Assembly: GCF_938015485.1 (NCBI RefSeq)
Contig: NZ_CALLVU010000113.1
Coordinates: 1 to 43,878, forward strand
DNA: 43,878 nt
DNA from: an uncultured Lachnoanaerobaculum sp.
GTDB taxonomy: Bacteria > Bacillota > Clostridia > Lachnospirales > Lachnospiraceae
Direction: 5' to 3'
Shown here one piece after another: positions 16,710 to 25,964 of this stretch. The translations under genes and the position numbers were made by a program. The first letter of the stretch is position 1; each line of letters starts with the position of its first letter. A model generated the notes under the pieces. It did not search any database. It saw nothing but the letters and a program-made list of their open reading frames with translations, and was not told where the DNA came from.

Positions 16710-18002
16710 ATGAATATGAAGAGAATATTGGCACCTATAATAATCTTACTGTTGGTGTTAGGTTGGGGAAATATAATAGGCGGAAATGCCGAAAAATATA
16801 AAAGCTATACGGAGCATATGAAAAATGCAAAGACTCTGGAGTCAAAGGAAATCTACATAGACGCCATTGACCAGTATAAGAAGGCACTTGAGTATACAAA
16901 GAATAAGTTACCTGTACAGGAAGCCATGTTGGATGATTACCTGAAGCTCAAAAAGTATAACGATTTTGAAAAACAGGGAAACGCCATACTTGAAAGCTAT
17001 AATTATCCTAAGAATGTAGCAAAAAAAATGACCGACTATTATATAGACAGGAAGCAGACTGTAAATGCACTTAAGCTTGTCAATGCTTATCTTGAAAAGA
17101 ATGCGGAAGATAAAGATTTTTTGGCACTTCAAGGAAAACTTAGAGGAAGTTGTTCCGAAGTGTATTTCGGAAGTGATGATATAAAGATGTACGGCAACGG
17201 TTTTTATGTGTTTGTGGATGACAATAAACAGGGACTTTTAAAGTCTGACGGCAGCGATAAGATAGCGGCTATATATGACAAAATTTATCCGTACGGCAAG
17301 GAACCTGAGTACGCTCCGGTATGTAAGGATAATGATTGGTACTATATTGATAAGAACGGATATAAAAAGCTTGCACTTGACTTTAATGTAGAAAGCCTTG
17401 GAGTATTCGGCAATAATTTGGCACCTTATTGTAGTGAAGGTAAGTACTCTTATATTGACGCAAATGCAAAAAAGGCAAGCAAAAACACCTATGATTTTGC
17501 AAGCGGTTTTGCAGGTAAGAGAGCGGCGGTAAAAAATAATGGCAAATGGGCAATTATAAAGTCGGATTTTTCACAGGTTACAGATTATATATATGACGAT
17601 GTGGTGTTGGATGAATGCGGATTTGCTACGGCACAGAATGTATACATTGCAAAGCTTGACGGAAAGTACCATATTTTTGGACTTGACGGAAAGGTAAAGA
17701 ATGGTGAAGGCTTTGATGAAGCGAAGGCCTTTGTATCGGATGAACCTACAGCGGTAAAAAAAGACGGCAAGTGGGGATTTGCAAACAAAAAAGGTGAAGT
17801 GGAATTGATTACCGACTACAGTGATGTAAAGCCTTTTTCAAACGGATTTGCGGCGGTATATGACGGAAAAAAGTGGGGTTATATAAACAAAAATAATACT
17901 GTAGTTATTGATTTTGAGTTTAATGAAGCGGGCAGCTTTAACAACAGCGGTGTTGCTGTAGTCAGAAAGCCCGGCATAAAATTTATACAACTTGTAAAAT
18001 AG
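16710..18002 (+). CDS. Membrane-anchored TPR-like/WG-repeat protein
   Basis: This 430-residue protein has one N-terminal membrane segment (about 4-22), an alpha-helical region with a TPR-like motif (A-I-D-Q-Y-K-K-A-L-E-Y near residues 52-62), and a C-terminal set of WG/KWG repeats from about 165 to 425. Repeat cores such as N-G-K-W-A-I-I, D-G-K-W-G-F-A and G-K-K-W-G-Y-I are plain. WG repeats fold as a beta-propeller-like surface used for binding. The C-terminal part is predicted to lie outside the membrane. The start follows TAGGAG at 16698-16703 and the gene is 9 bases after the peptidase. A role in anchoring or sensing the pilus is inferred from context. Confidence 0.82.
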   Translation: MNMKRILAPIIILLLVLGWGNIIGGNAEKYKSYTEHMKNAKTLESKEIYIDAIDQYKKALEYTKNKLPVQEAMLDDYLKLKKYNDFEKQGNAILESYNYPKNVAKKMTDYYIDRKQTVNALKLVNAYLEKNAEDKDFLALQGKLRGSCSEVYFGSDDIKMYGNGFYVFVDDNKQGLLKSDGSDKIAAIYDKIYPYGKEPEYAPVCKDNDWYYIDKNGYKKLALDFNVESLGVFGNNLAPYCSEGKYSYIDANAKKASKNTYDFASGFAGKRAAVKNNGKWAIIKSDFSQVTDYIYDDVVLDECGFATAQNVYIAKLDGKYHIFGLDGKVKNGEGFDEAKAFVSDEPTAVKKDGKWGFANKKGEVELITDYSDVKPFSNGFAAVYDGKKWGYINKNNTVVIDFEFNEAGSFNNSGVAVVRKPGIKFIQLVK

Positions 18003-18012
18003 GAGGTTTTTA

Positions 18013-19068
18013 ATGAAAATCAGACTGGCTTTGGTAGATAGTGATGAGGATTACAGGAAGAGATTGTCAGACTTTTATATTAAAAATTATCATGACAAAA
18101 TAGAAATAATGACATTTTCTTCATTAGATTCATTTGAGAGCAACAGAGGCAACAAACCTATTGACGTATTGCTTGTATCCGAGGATATTGAAGACGATTT
18201 ATCGTTCTATACCGAGAAGATGAGCGTGGCGTATCTGTGTGACAGGGATTTGATAGAGAGAAAGAACAATATAAAGGCTGTAAATAAGTTCAAAAAGCCT
18301 GAGAAGATATATAAGGAGATTTTAAACATTCTGGCGGATTCATCAAACGGAGATATTGCATATAAGTTCAATGACGGAAACAATACCCTTGTAGAAGTTT
18401 TTATGCCTGTAAACGGAGGTGCAGGTGCTACATCACTGGCTATTGCATACGGAAAGAGACTTGCGATGCAGGGTATACCTACTTTGTACTTAAACTTTGA
18501 ACTTCTGAACACATCCAAACTCTTTATGGACGGTGAGGGCAGTATAGGATTTGATGAAATAATATATGCAATCAAGAGTAAAAAGCAAAATGTTCCGCTG
18601 AAGATAGAAAGCAGCGTGGTAAAGAGTAGAGAAGGTCTTGATTTCTTTAATGAGGCTAGAATTGCTCTTGATATGCTTGAGATGAATGATGAAAATATCG
18701 AACTTTTGATAAGAGAATTACAGGGAATGGGCAAATACAGGCATATAATTATAGACAGCGACCTATGTATGGGAAGCAGATTGAAACTGTACTCCAAGCT
18801 TGCACATAAGATAATTCTTGTATTTGAAGAGAGTGCCATAGGTATGAAGAAAATGTCGGATTTGAACAGAGCTTTGCAGCTGCTTGAAAACGGCGGAAAT
18901 ATCGATATAACCAATAAAATAACCATTATCTGCAATAAGGTAAAAGATGTAAATGCCGTGTCGATACCGGCAGACCTTTCCGTAAGAGAATTTGTAAAGA
19001 GATACAATGCAAGTGATGATTTGACAGATGTGTTGAGGCAGGTTTCTTTTTTGGATAATTTGAGATAG
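18013..19068 (+). CDS. tadZ: TadZ/CpaE-like pilus localisation protein
   Basis: This cytoplasmic 351-residue protein has an N-terminal receiver-like domain (about 1-105, opening I-R-L-A-L-V-D-S-D-E-D) and a ParA/MinD-like ATPase domain. The nucleotide loop reads N-G-G-A-G-A-T-S at 134-141. Neither the signature Lys of deviant Walker A nor the second Lys is present, so ATP may be bound without hydrolysis; Firmicutes TadZ proteins often have relaxed motifs. TadZ/CpaE proteins place the Tad machinery at the pole. The gene begins 11 bases after the WG-repeat gene behind AGGAGG and is followed 10 bases later by the FHA gene. Pole targeting is inferred from the family. Confidence 0.85.
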   Translation: MKIRLALVDSDEDYRKRLSDFYIKNYHDKIEIMTFSSLDSFESNRGNKPIDVLLVSEDIEDDLSFYTEKMSVAYLCDRDLIERKNNIKAVNKFKKPEKIYKEILNILADSSNGDIAYKFNDGNNTLVEVFMPVNGGAGATSLAIAYGKRLAMQGIPTLYLNFELLNTSKLFMDGEGSIGFDEIIYAIKSKKQNVPLKIESSVVKSREGLDFFNEARIALDMLEMNDENIELLIRELQGMGKYRHIIIDSDLCMGSRLKLYSKLAHKIILVFEESAIGMKKMSDLNRALQLLENGGNIDITNKITIICNKVKDVNAVSIPADLSVREFVKRYNASDDLTDVLRQVSFLDNLR

Positions 19069-19077
19069 GAGGCATAT

Positions 19078-20457
19078 ATGTTTAAGAAAAATACAACCGA
19101 CAAAGGTATTGAGCTTATATATGAAATTGATGAAAATGAAAAAATTGACAATGTAAGTATCGGAATGATGAAAAACAATGATATTGAAGATTTATTTCCT
19201 GTAGACATGATAACAAATGATACAAAAACACAGCTTAAGTATCAAGTCGGAAAGTCAAAGAGTCTGAATGAATATATAACGGAGGAACTTACAAAAGAAG
19301 AGCTTTTGGCGGTATTTGAAAATATTTGTAAAGATATCAGCTGTATAGAAGAGTATATGCTTTTGGAAGATCAGGTAATATTTGATAATGATTATATATT
19401 TGTGGAAGGTAATAATATAAGGCTGATTTTATTACCTATATATAATAGAAGAAATAATGTCAGCGTAAATGTATTTTTTAAAAATCTCTTACTTGATATG
19501 ATGGTAAATAATGAAAGGGCGGCATATTTTGCATCCGACATAACCAAGCAACTTTCACAGGAAGAAAATTTCTCCTATGACAATTTTTTGAATATGCTTG
19601 ATGCACTGAAGCAAAAAAGATATATTGAAAAGCCGATTATAAGAAAAGATGAAAGAAGTGATGAGTTCACGGAGAAAAAAGGGCTTGCCGACAGGAAGGT
19701 ATATAATATAGAAGAAAATATTTCAAAACCGCTACAACAAAGGCAATATCAAGCAAATACCAATTTTGAAAATAATGACAATTCATATAAAAATATATCA
19801 ATTCCAAATGTCGCAGTGCAGGCTGCAAGTTTTGATAAGCAGCCGCAAAAGGTTGAAAAGAAAAAGGGATTGTTCGGCCTTGGTAAACAAAAGGAAGCAC
19901 AGGCTTCAAATGAATCAGGATTTGAGAGAAGCAATAACAACAATCTTTTGATTCCGGGCAGAGAAGAACCGTTGAATGTAGGAAGCCAAAGCAAGAAAGA
20001 GAAAAAGAAGTTTTCACTGTTTGGCAAAAAGAAGGAGAAGGAAAATAAGCCGATTGAGAGTGTAAAACAGGTTCCTAAGGCTACATACGGTGAGACCACA
20101 GTACTACAAAATCCTTCAAATATCGGTGAGACCACATTGCTGGGATTTTCACCTAATATCATAAATTCATTCTTGATATGGAGAAGAACAGGTGAAAAGA
20201 TAGTGATAGATAAATCTGACTTCAGAATCGGAAGAGAAAAAAATTATGTGGACTTTTGTATAGATGACAACTCTTCGGTCGGAAGAAACCACGCGGAAAT
20301 AATTCAAAAGGACGGAGCATATTTTATCAGAGATTTAAGGTCACTTAACTTTACCAGAGTGAACGGAGAGAAGGTATCACCGAGTTTGGAAGTGGAACTT
20401 TGGGATAATGATGTAATAAGCTTGGCAAATGAAGAGTTTGAATTTCACATAGGATAA
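19078..20457 (+). CDS. DUF6382-FHA domain protein, candidate phosphothreonine reader
   Basis: The 459-residue cytoplasmic protein has an N-terminal region (about 1-185) resembling DUF6382, a Lys/Asn-rich disordered linker (about 190-335), and a C-terminal FHA domain (about 372-459). FHA hallmarks are present: R-I-G-R at 383-386, S-V-G-R-N-H and N-F-T-R-V-N-G. FHA domains bind phosphothreonine, often with Leu/Ile/Val at +3. Just before the domain lie two near-copies of G-E-T-T, at 338-341 (then V-L-Q) and 350-353 (then L-L-G). In GarA and OdhI an E-T-T motif before the FHA domain is phosphorylated and folds back onto it. The gene sits between tadZ and the phosphatase and kinase genes, so a phospho-switch for the pilus is a reasonable inference. 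Confidence 0.88.
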   Translation: MFKKNTTDKGIELIYEIDENEKIDNVSIGMMKNNDIEDLFPVDMITNDTKTQLKYQVGKSKSLNEYITEELTKEELLAVFENICKDISCIEEYMLLEDQVIFDNDYIFVEGNNIRLILLPIYNRRNNVSVNVFFKNLLLDMMVNNERAAYFASDITKQLSQEENFSYDNFLNMLDALKQKRYIEKPIIRKDERSDEFTEKKGLADRKVYNIEENISKPLQQRQYQANTNFENNDNSYKNISIPNVAVQAASFDKQPQKVEKKKGLFGLGKQKEAQASNESGFERSNNNNLLIPGREEPLNVGSQSKKEKKKFSLFGKKKEKENKPIESVKQVPKATYGETTVLQNPSNIGETTLLGFSPNIINSFLIWRRTGEKIVIDKSDFRIGREKNYVDFCIDDNSSVGRNHAEIIQKDGAYFIRDLRSLNFTRVNGEKVSPSLEVELWDNDVISLANEEFEFHIG

Positions 20458-20460
20458 GAT

Positions 20461-21219
20461 ATGAATTATTTTTTGGCGGCACAGACTGAGGTAGGTTTAA
20501 AGAAAAATTGTAATCAAGACAGTGTTATCCTAAAAAGAGCAAAGTTTAAAGGCAGGGAAGTTTGTATTGGGGTCATTTGTGACGGAATGGGCGGACTCTC
20601 CTGTGGTGAGTTTGCAAGTAAAAGTATAGTTGAAGCGGTTTCAGACTGGTTTTTACATCAGTACAGCAGGTATAGTGATGTTTGGAATGAAAGTCAAATG
20701 AGAACGGATTTTATAAACATCTTAAGCTCCGAAAATGAAGGGCTGCTCTACTATGGTAAAGAGCACGGCATATATCTGGGAACCACCATAACTGCGATAC
20801 TTTTGGCGGATAATAAGTTTTTTGTCTGCCATGTAGGCGATACCAGACTTTATAAGATATCGGAAAAAGGTATGGTACAGCTGACAAACGACCACACTGT
20901 TATCGCAAGAGAGATAGCGGAGGGAAAACTTAGTATAAAGGATGCAAAAAGCGATCCCAGAAGGAATGTACTTTTACAATGTATAGGTGCAACTAAGGAT
21001 GTAAATCCGGATATCTTTTGCGGAGAGGTAAGAAGCGGAGATATATTATTACTTTGCAGTGACGGCTTCAGACATGAGATAAGCGAAAAGGAAATCCTAA
21101 AGGCAATTAAAGGATGTGATAATTCAAAGCTTAATGAAAGACTGAGAGCGTTGATAGACTTAAATCTTAAAAGGAGAGAACAGGATAATATTTCTGCAGC
21201 TTTGATAAAGGTAAAGTAG
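20461..21219 (+). CDS. PP2C-family Ser/Thr protein phosphatase
   Basis: This metal-dependent phosphatase probably reverses the action of the kinase encoded eight bases downstream. The 252 residues carry the PP2C metal ligands and motifs: D20 in N-Q-D-S, D41-G-M-G-G, G-D-T-R at 126-129, S-D-G at 200-202 and D242 in E-Q-D-N. Length matches bacterial stand-alone PP2C (Stp/PrpC) enzymes and there is no membrane segment. The gene follows the FHA gene by three bases and precedes the kinase, a reader/eraser/writer order. Regulation of Tad assembly proteins is inferred from this placement. Confidence 0.93.
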   Translation: MNYFLAAQTEVGLKKNCNQDSVILKRAKFKGREVCIGVICDGMGGLSCGEFASKSIVEAVSDWFLHQYSRYSDVWNESQMRTDFINILSSENEGLLYYGKEHGIYLGTTITAILLADNKFFVCHVGDTRLYKISEKGMVQLTNDHTVIAREIAEGKLSIKDAKSDPRRNVLLQCIGATKDVNPDIFCGEVRSGDILLLCSDGFRHEISEKEILKAIKGCDNSKLNERLRALIDLNLKRREQDNISAALIKVK

Positions 21220-21226
21220 GTGAGAT

Positions 21227-23206
21227 ATGTTGGAGATTGGCAGCCTTTTAGACGGTAAATATAAGATTTTAAACAAAATCGGACAGGGCGGTATGAGTAT
21301 TGTTTATCTGGCTATGAACGAAAAAGCCAATAAACAGTGGGCTATAAAGGAAATGAGAAAGGAAAAGAACAAAAATTGTGAGGTAATGAGACAGAGTCTT
21401 ATCACCGAAACAAATCTCCTAAAAGAGCTCAAGCACCCATACCTGCCAAGTATTGCGGATATAATTGAAAATGAAGATACAATAATAATTGTAATGGACT
21501 ATGTGGAAGGCAGAGCGTTATCCGATATTTTATCAGAAAAAGGTACTATTGATGAAGCGAGTGTGGTAGAGTATGCAATTCAATTATGTGATGTACTTGA
21601 CTATCTGCATTCGCAAAATCCTCCGATAATATACAGAGATTTGAAGCCTTCAAATATAATTTTAAAGCCTGACGGCAAGATAACTTTGATAGATTTCGGA
21701 ACGGCAAGGAGATATAACTATGACAGTATTTCAGATACCACCTGTCTTGGAACTATCGGATATGCCGCACCTGAGCAGTTTGCAGGTGAAAATCTGAGGC
21801 AGACGGATGCAAGGACCGATATATACAATCTCGGTGCGACCATGTATCATCTTCTGACAGGTGTGAATCCGTCAGAGCCTCCGTATGAGCTTTATCCTAT
21901 CAGAAAATGGGATGAGAGACTTTCAGACGGACTTGAAAAGATAATACTCAGAGCCACAAGAAAGGACCCTGAAAGAAGGTTTGAAAACTGCAAAGAGATG
22001 GCGTATGCACTTAAGCATTACAAAGATCTTGACGACTCATATATAAGGAGGCAAAAAAAGAAGATATTCCTTTTTGCAGCTACAATTACGATTTCCGCTT
22101 CAAGCTTTTTTGTCGCAATGGCGGCAAACGGAATGGAAAAAAGAGAAATATCCAAGGTCTACAACAATTATTTATCTGAAGCTACACTGACTATAGCGTC
22201 GGATAAAAACAAAAATGATATTGACGGCAGAGTTTTAAAACTTTTAAACGATGCCGTAAATATAGCACCACAAAAAACAGAGGCATATATAAGGATGCTT
22301 GATTATTACTGTGAAAGCGGACAAACCGGAAACGGACTTAGGGTGCTTTCCTCAATGATTGCATCAGGGAAAGGAGAACTTGAAAAAAATGATGACATAA
22401 TGATGAAAATGGGACAGATATATTTTCTTGGGAACAGTAAAGATGCCGACTTTGATGTGGATTACGGCACCGCTGCAAGATATTTTGATAAGGTGGACAC
22501 AAAAAAATACCCACAGGCCAAGTATTATTCTTCACTTTCAAGAGCTCTGTCGGAGATAGGCAGTGACAGTGAAACGATAGTTAAGGATATGAACAATATT
22601 GATGAGTATTTGAATACGGGGGTAAAGGAGGAGGAAAAGGTAGAAATATATACCACATTATCAAAGATATACAGAGCAAATGCTTATACTATACAAAAGT
22701 CGGGTGAAAAGCCTTTTGACAAATCTATTGAACTTTTGGATAAGGCAAACGAGATATTGAAAAGTCCTTATATAGAAAGTGAAATAAAGGAAAAGTATTT
22801 GCCGGAAGTGTACTTCGGATTGGCGGATGCCTACTACAGAAGAGCAAATATTGATTTGCAGGATAAAAGAGCAAAAGAAGATCTGTATGAAGCTGTCACA
22901 TACTACGATCAATACCTGATATTTGCTACAAATACACAGTCCATTCTGTTTGAAAACAGGATAGGAGATATCTATAGAACTCTTGGAGAATATAACAGGG
23001 CGGCGGATAAATACAAGGATATAATAAAAAAATATCCTGATGATGCTACAGCTTATATAAGTCTTTCCACGATGTTACTTATAGATATGAAGGATGTGAA
23101 TTCTTCTGTGGAAGTCTACAAAAAAGCAAGTGTTTTGCCTGATATAGAGTCAAATTCAAATTTTGTTTCATTGAAGAATAAATTACAAAATGTCGGAGGC
23201 ATCTGA
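21227..23206 (+). CDS. Membrane Ser/Thr protein kinase with C-terminal TPR region
   Basis: This 659-residue bacterial Hanks-type kinase has an N-terminal cytoplasmic catalytic domain (about 10-268), one membrane helix (about 280-301) and an outward-facing C-terminal region of about 355 residues built of TPR-like helices. Catalytic residues are all visible: the glycine loop I-G-Q-G-G-M-S, K41 in A-I-K, Y-R-D-L-K-P-S-N with D138, D156-F-G, and the A-P-E motif at 181-183. The activation loop has T171 and T172. PASTA repeats, usual in PknB kinases, are absent, so the TPR exterior may sense a protein such as a pilus component. It overlaps the next small membrane gene by one base. Confidence 0.93.
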   Translation: MLEIGSLLDGKYKILNKIGQGGMSIVYLAMNEKANKQWAIKEMRKEKNKNCEVMRQSLITETNLLKELKHPYLPSIADIIENEDTIIIVMDYVEGRALSDILSEKGTIDEASVVEYAIQLCDVLDYLHSQNPPIIYRDLKPSNIILKPDGKITLIDFGTARRYNYDSISDTTCLGTIGYAAPEQFAGENLRQTDARTDIYNLGATMYHLLTGVNPSEPPYELYPIRKWDERLSDGLEKIILRATRKDPERRFENCKEMAYALKHYKDLDDSYIRRQKKKIFLFAATITISASSFFVAMAANGMEKREISKVYNNYLSEATLTIASDKNKNDIDGRVLKLLNDAVNIAPQKTEAYIRMLDYYCESGQTGNGLRVLSSMIASGKGELEKNDDIMMKMGQIYFLGNSKDADFDVDYGTAARYFDKVDTKKYPQAKYYSSLSRALSEIGSDSETIVKDMNNIDEYLNTGVKEEEKVEIYTTLSKIYRANAYTIQKSGEKPFDKSIELLDKANEILKSPYIESEIKEKYLPEVYFGLADAYYRRANIDLQDKRAKEDLYEAVTYYDQYLIFATNTQSILFENRIGDIYRTLGEYNRAADKYKDIIKKYPDDATAYISLSTMLLIDMKDVNSSVEVYKKASVLPDIESNSNFVSLKNKLQNVGGI

Positions 23207-23577
23207 TGCATAGAATATTGTATTACAGCGGAATTTTTACAGGGAGTATAACTTTTATAATAAGCTTTATCATCTGGTTTAAGCTTGGTATAAGAAAGGC
23301 GTTCAAAGATACCATAAACTACGGTTCAAAGAAGAGATGGTCTGTGGATGCCGGTATGCAAAATAAGACAATGCCTCTCAGAAAGACAGGTTCAGGCAGA
23401 CTGTTTGCAGGCAAAGCGGTAAGAAAAATAAACGATTACAGTGTGCAAAATAAGCATAAAGAAATCACAGAGACTGTTCTTTTGGAAAATTATCACGGTC
23501 AGGAATTAAAAGATATCAAAAAAGATATCAATTTTGAAATTATTGAAGAAATAAATTTAATAGCAGGGGGTAGATAG
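23206..23577 (+). CDS. Small single-pass membrane protein coupled to the kinase
   Basis: This 123-residue protein has one N-terminal membrane segment (about 9-27) followed by K-L-G-I-R-K-A-F-K. By the positive-inside rule the remaining tail of about 95 residues is cytoplasmic. The tail carries T-E-T-V-L-L at 88-93 and K-T-M-P-L near T55. T90 and T55 both have Leu at +3, the pattern an FHA domain likes when Thr is phosphorylated. Its start overlaps the kinase stop (TGATG), implying coupled synthesis. I do not recognise a family. It may be a substrate of the kinase and a docking site for the FHA protein; this is inference. Confidence 0.7.
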   Translation: MHRILYYSGIFTGSITFIISFIIWFKLGIRKAFKDTINYGSKKRWSVDAGMQNKTMPLRKTGSGRLFAGKAVRKINDYSVQNKHKEITETVLLENYHGQELKDIKKDINFEIIEEINLIAGGR

Positions 23578-23581
23578 TTTT

Positions 23582-25927
23582 ATGAATGTTAGAAGTAGGA
23601 AGGTGATGGCGGTAATTGTTTGTATCTGCTTTATGATACAAATTATTTTTAGATCTTTTAGTTTTGATTCAATGGCTACTCCTTCAAATACGGTAATAGC
23701 GTTGATTTTTAGAGATACAAACGGCTATCATATAAGAAATATTTCATCATTTTTAGAAAGCGACGGCACTATAACAATGCCTACACCGAGAGACCTCGGA
23801 GATACAAATGATGAGAGCTATTCCAATTGGAGTCCTGTACTTATAGAGAACTCCTTTGATAATGTAAAAAAGGTGATAATGAACGGCGGACACCTTGATA
23901 TTGAAGACTATGATGTATCAAATCCTCCGACACTTGCAACATCATCCGTTGCAACACCTTCACTTGCTACAAGTGCAAATTCCCAAAGAACGGATATTGT
24001 GATAAGAAGCGGATTCTTACCGCTTACAAATGAAGAAAGTGAAAATGCAAATATCACAATATACAGAAGTAATGTATTATTCGGTATCGGAAGTACGGTA
24101 CATATTGCAAGAAGAGGCAGACTGAATGTTATCAGTGACGGTATGAAGCAGTTTGTATCAAAAAACGGCAACAAAAATCAGATTTTCTTCTTGGCAGTAC
24201 AGCCGCCGGTTGAGGAAGTACCTGAGAGTACTCCTAATGAAGTGCCCGGAATTACACTGTCTACCGAAGAGAGCAGACCGGCTACAAGGGCAGAGAATAA
24301 TACTGTAGGTGAAGTATCAAACAATGCCGAAAACACAGGAAGCAGTAGAATTGACAGCAATATTGGTACAACTGATATCCGTACACAGAGCACCAATCAC
24401 TCTACAGGTTCATCAAATGTAAGAACCAATGTGTCGTCAACAAGTGAAAGAACCAATACAACTCAAAGTAGCAATGTGAGTGTACAAAATTCTTCAAATA
24501 CTCAGGGCAGTGATACACGAAGTGAAAATATACAAAGCGGTAATACTCAGAGCACAAATACAGTCGAAAACAATGTACAAAACAATGCAAGCAGCATACA
24601 AAGTGAGAGAGTATTTACACCTATGGGTAACGGAAGCGGACATAGTACCTACAGCAGTGTAAAGCCAAGAGTAAGTATACACAATGAAAGCAACCAAAAT
24701 AACGGTTTCCTGAATACAAAGTCCACATCTGTAAATGTAAGCGATGACAACTTCAATGCCGATAATTATTCAGTACTGGTATATAAGAATGTAGGCGGAA
24801 AAGAAGTATTGTCAAATGCAAGATATTCATGGAGTCAGGAAGGCGGCAATCACAAGGCAAATATTTTATTTGATGATGACGGAGAATACAGAATTTCTGT
24901 TGTAAAGAATAATGCCAAGTCACAAGATGATAAAGTAAAGTTTGAGCAAAAAGTGAATGTGGATTCCACAGCGCCGTATATCACCATAACCGGTGTAGAG
25001 GATTTGACGGCAAATGCAAGGACTGTTTCACCTGTAGTAAAATACAGTGATGTAAATATTGATTTGTCAAAATCAAAGATTACTTTGACATCCGTTGCTG
25101 ACGGAAAGGTAATAGAGCTTTTATATAAGGCAAAGAAACAGGGCAGCGGATATGTTCTTAATCTTGACCCTATATATATTGACGACAACTATGTACTTAC
25201 CGTAACCATATATGATATGGCGGGAAATGTTACAGAAAAGAAAGTCAATTTCTCAGTGAATAAAAACGGTGCAACATTTAAGTTTAAACCGGAAGAGCTT
25301 GTAGGTGGATATACAAATAAGCCTTTTACACCAAGTATCGAGGTTTGGAACACTGATGAAATCTCTATAGTTTCAGCCACAATAAACGGTATGGACGAAC
25401 CTTATGAGTTTGTAGGCGGTGAACTTAAATTCTTAAACCCTATAAATAAAGACGGCAAGTATGTATTTAACCTTGAGGTCAGCGATACGGCAGGTAACAA
25501 GTCTTCGATGAAGCCTGTAGAAGTTATCTATGATGCTACAAAACCGGTATGTATAATAAACGGAGTTAAGGAGGGCGAAAGCTATGAGGGAAGTGTAAAT
25601 ATTATTTTAAGCACCGAACTGCCGGGAGATGAGATATCATCCGTTTGGCTTGACGATAAGCTTTTATCCTCAAATGAGTATAAGATAAATAACGGTAAGG
25701 TTGAAATTGTTGCAGATACCAAGGGAAGTCACACCCTTAAGGTACAGGCAAAGGATAAGGCCGGAAACTTAAGCGAAATTGAGACGGTGAACTTTGAGAT
25801 AAAGGTTCCGAATGTGAAATTATCTTCAATTTCTCTACTGCCTTGGGCGGCAGTCTTACTCGGATTGTCACTCGGATTCGGCGTTATCTTAGTATATAAG
25901 AAGCGTAAAAAAGGTGACGAAGCATAA
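23582..25927 (+). CDS. Large Ig-like surface protein of the Tad locus
   Basis: The 781-residue protein has a signal peptide (about 1-32, likely cleaved before T-P-S-N). Then come a globular N-terminal part (to about 210), a disordered Ser/Thr/Asn/Gln-rich stretch (about 210-345), three to four Ig-like beta domains (about 380-745) and a C-terminal membrane helix (about 752-773) with a K-K-R-K-K tail. Ig-like domains end in related motifs such as Y-D-M-A-G-N-V, S-D-T-A-G-N-K and K-D-K-A-G-N-L. There is no LPXTG sorting motif, so it stays membrane-anchored. It is the last gene of the locus, five bases after the small membrane gene. A stalk or adhesin role next to the pilus is inferred. Confidence 0.82.
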   Translation: MNVRSRKVMAVIVCICFMIQIIFRSFSFDSMATPSNTVIALIFRDTNGYHIRNISSFLESDGTITMPTPRDLGDTNDESYSNWSPVLIENSFDNVKKVIMNGGHLDIEDYDVSNPPTLATSSVATPSLATSANSQRTDIVIRSGFLPLTNEESENANITIYRSNVLFGIGSTVHIARRGRLNVISDGMKQFVSKNGNKNQIFFLAVQPPVEEVPESTPNEVPGITLSTEESRPATRAENNTVGEVSNNAENTGSSRIDSNIGTTDIRTQSTNHSTGSSNVRTNVSSTSERTNTTQSSNVSVQNSSNTQGSDTRSENIQSGNTQSTNTVENNVQNNASSIQSERVFTPMGNGSGHSTYSSVKPRVSIHNESNQNNGFLNTKSTSVNVSDDNFNADNYSVLVYKNVGGKEVLSNARYSWSQEGGNHKANILFDDDGEYRISVVKNNAKSQDDKVKFEQKVNVDSTAPYITITGVEDLTANARTVSPVVKYSDVNIDLSKSKITLTSVADGKVIELLYKAKKQGSGYVLNLDPIYIDDNYVLTVTIYDMAGNVTEKKVNFSVNKNGATFKFKPEELVGGYTNKPFTPSIEVWNTDEISIVSATINGMDEPYEFVGGELKFLNPINKDGKYVFNLEVSDTAGNKSSMKPVEVIYDATKPVCIINGVKEGESYEGSVNIILSTELPGDEISSVWLDDKLLSSNEYKINNGKVEIVADTKGSHTLKVQAKDKAGNLSEIETVNFEIKVPNVKLSSISLLPWAAVLLGLSLGFGVILVYKKRKKGDEA

Positions 25928-25964
25928 AATTTTGCAATTACCATTTTTAAGAAAAATATATTTA

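Noticed and set aside
18207..19208. Open frame of 333 codons on the - strand opposite tadZ
   Set aside because: It is a Ser/Ile/Leu-rich shadow of an AT-rich gene that has clear domains, spacing and ribosome binding site on the + strand. I see no ribosome binding site or recognisable motif on the - strand.
24200..24640. Repetitive Ser/Thr/Asn/Gln-coding stretch as a CRISPR or tandem repeat array
   Set aside because: The units are irregular, there are no constant repeats with spacers, and the frame stays open inside the surface protein. It is a low-complexity linker.
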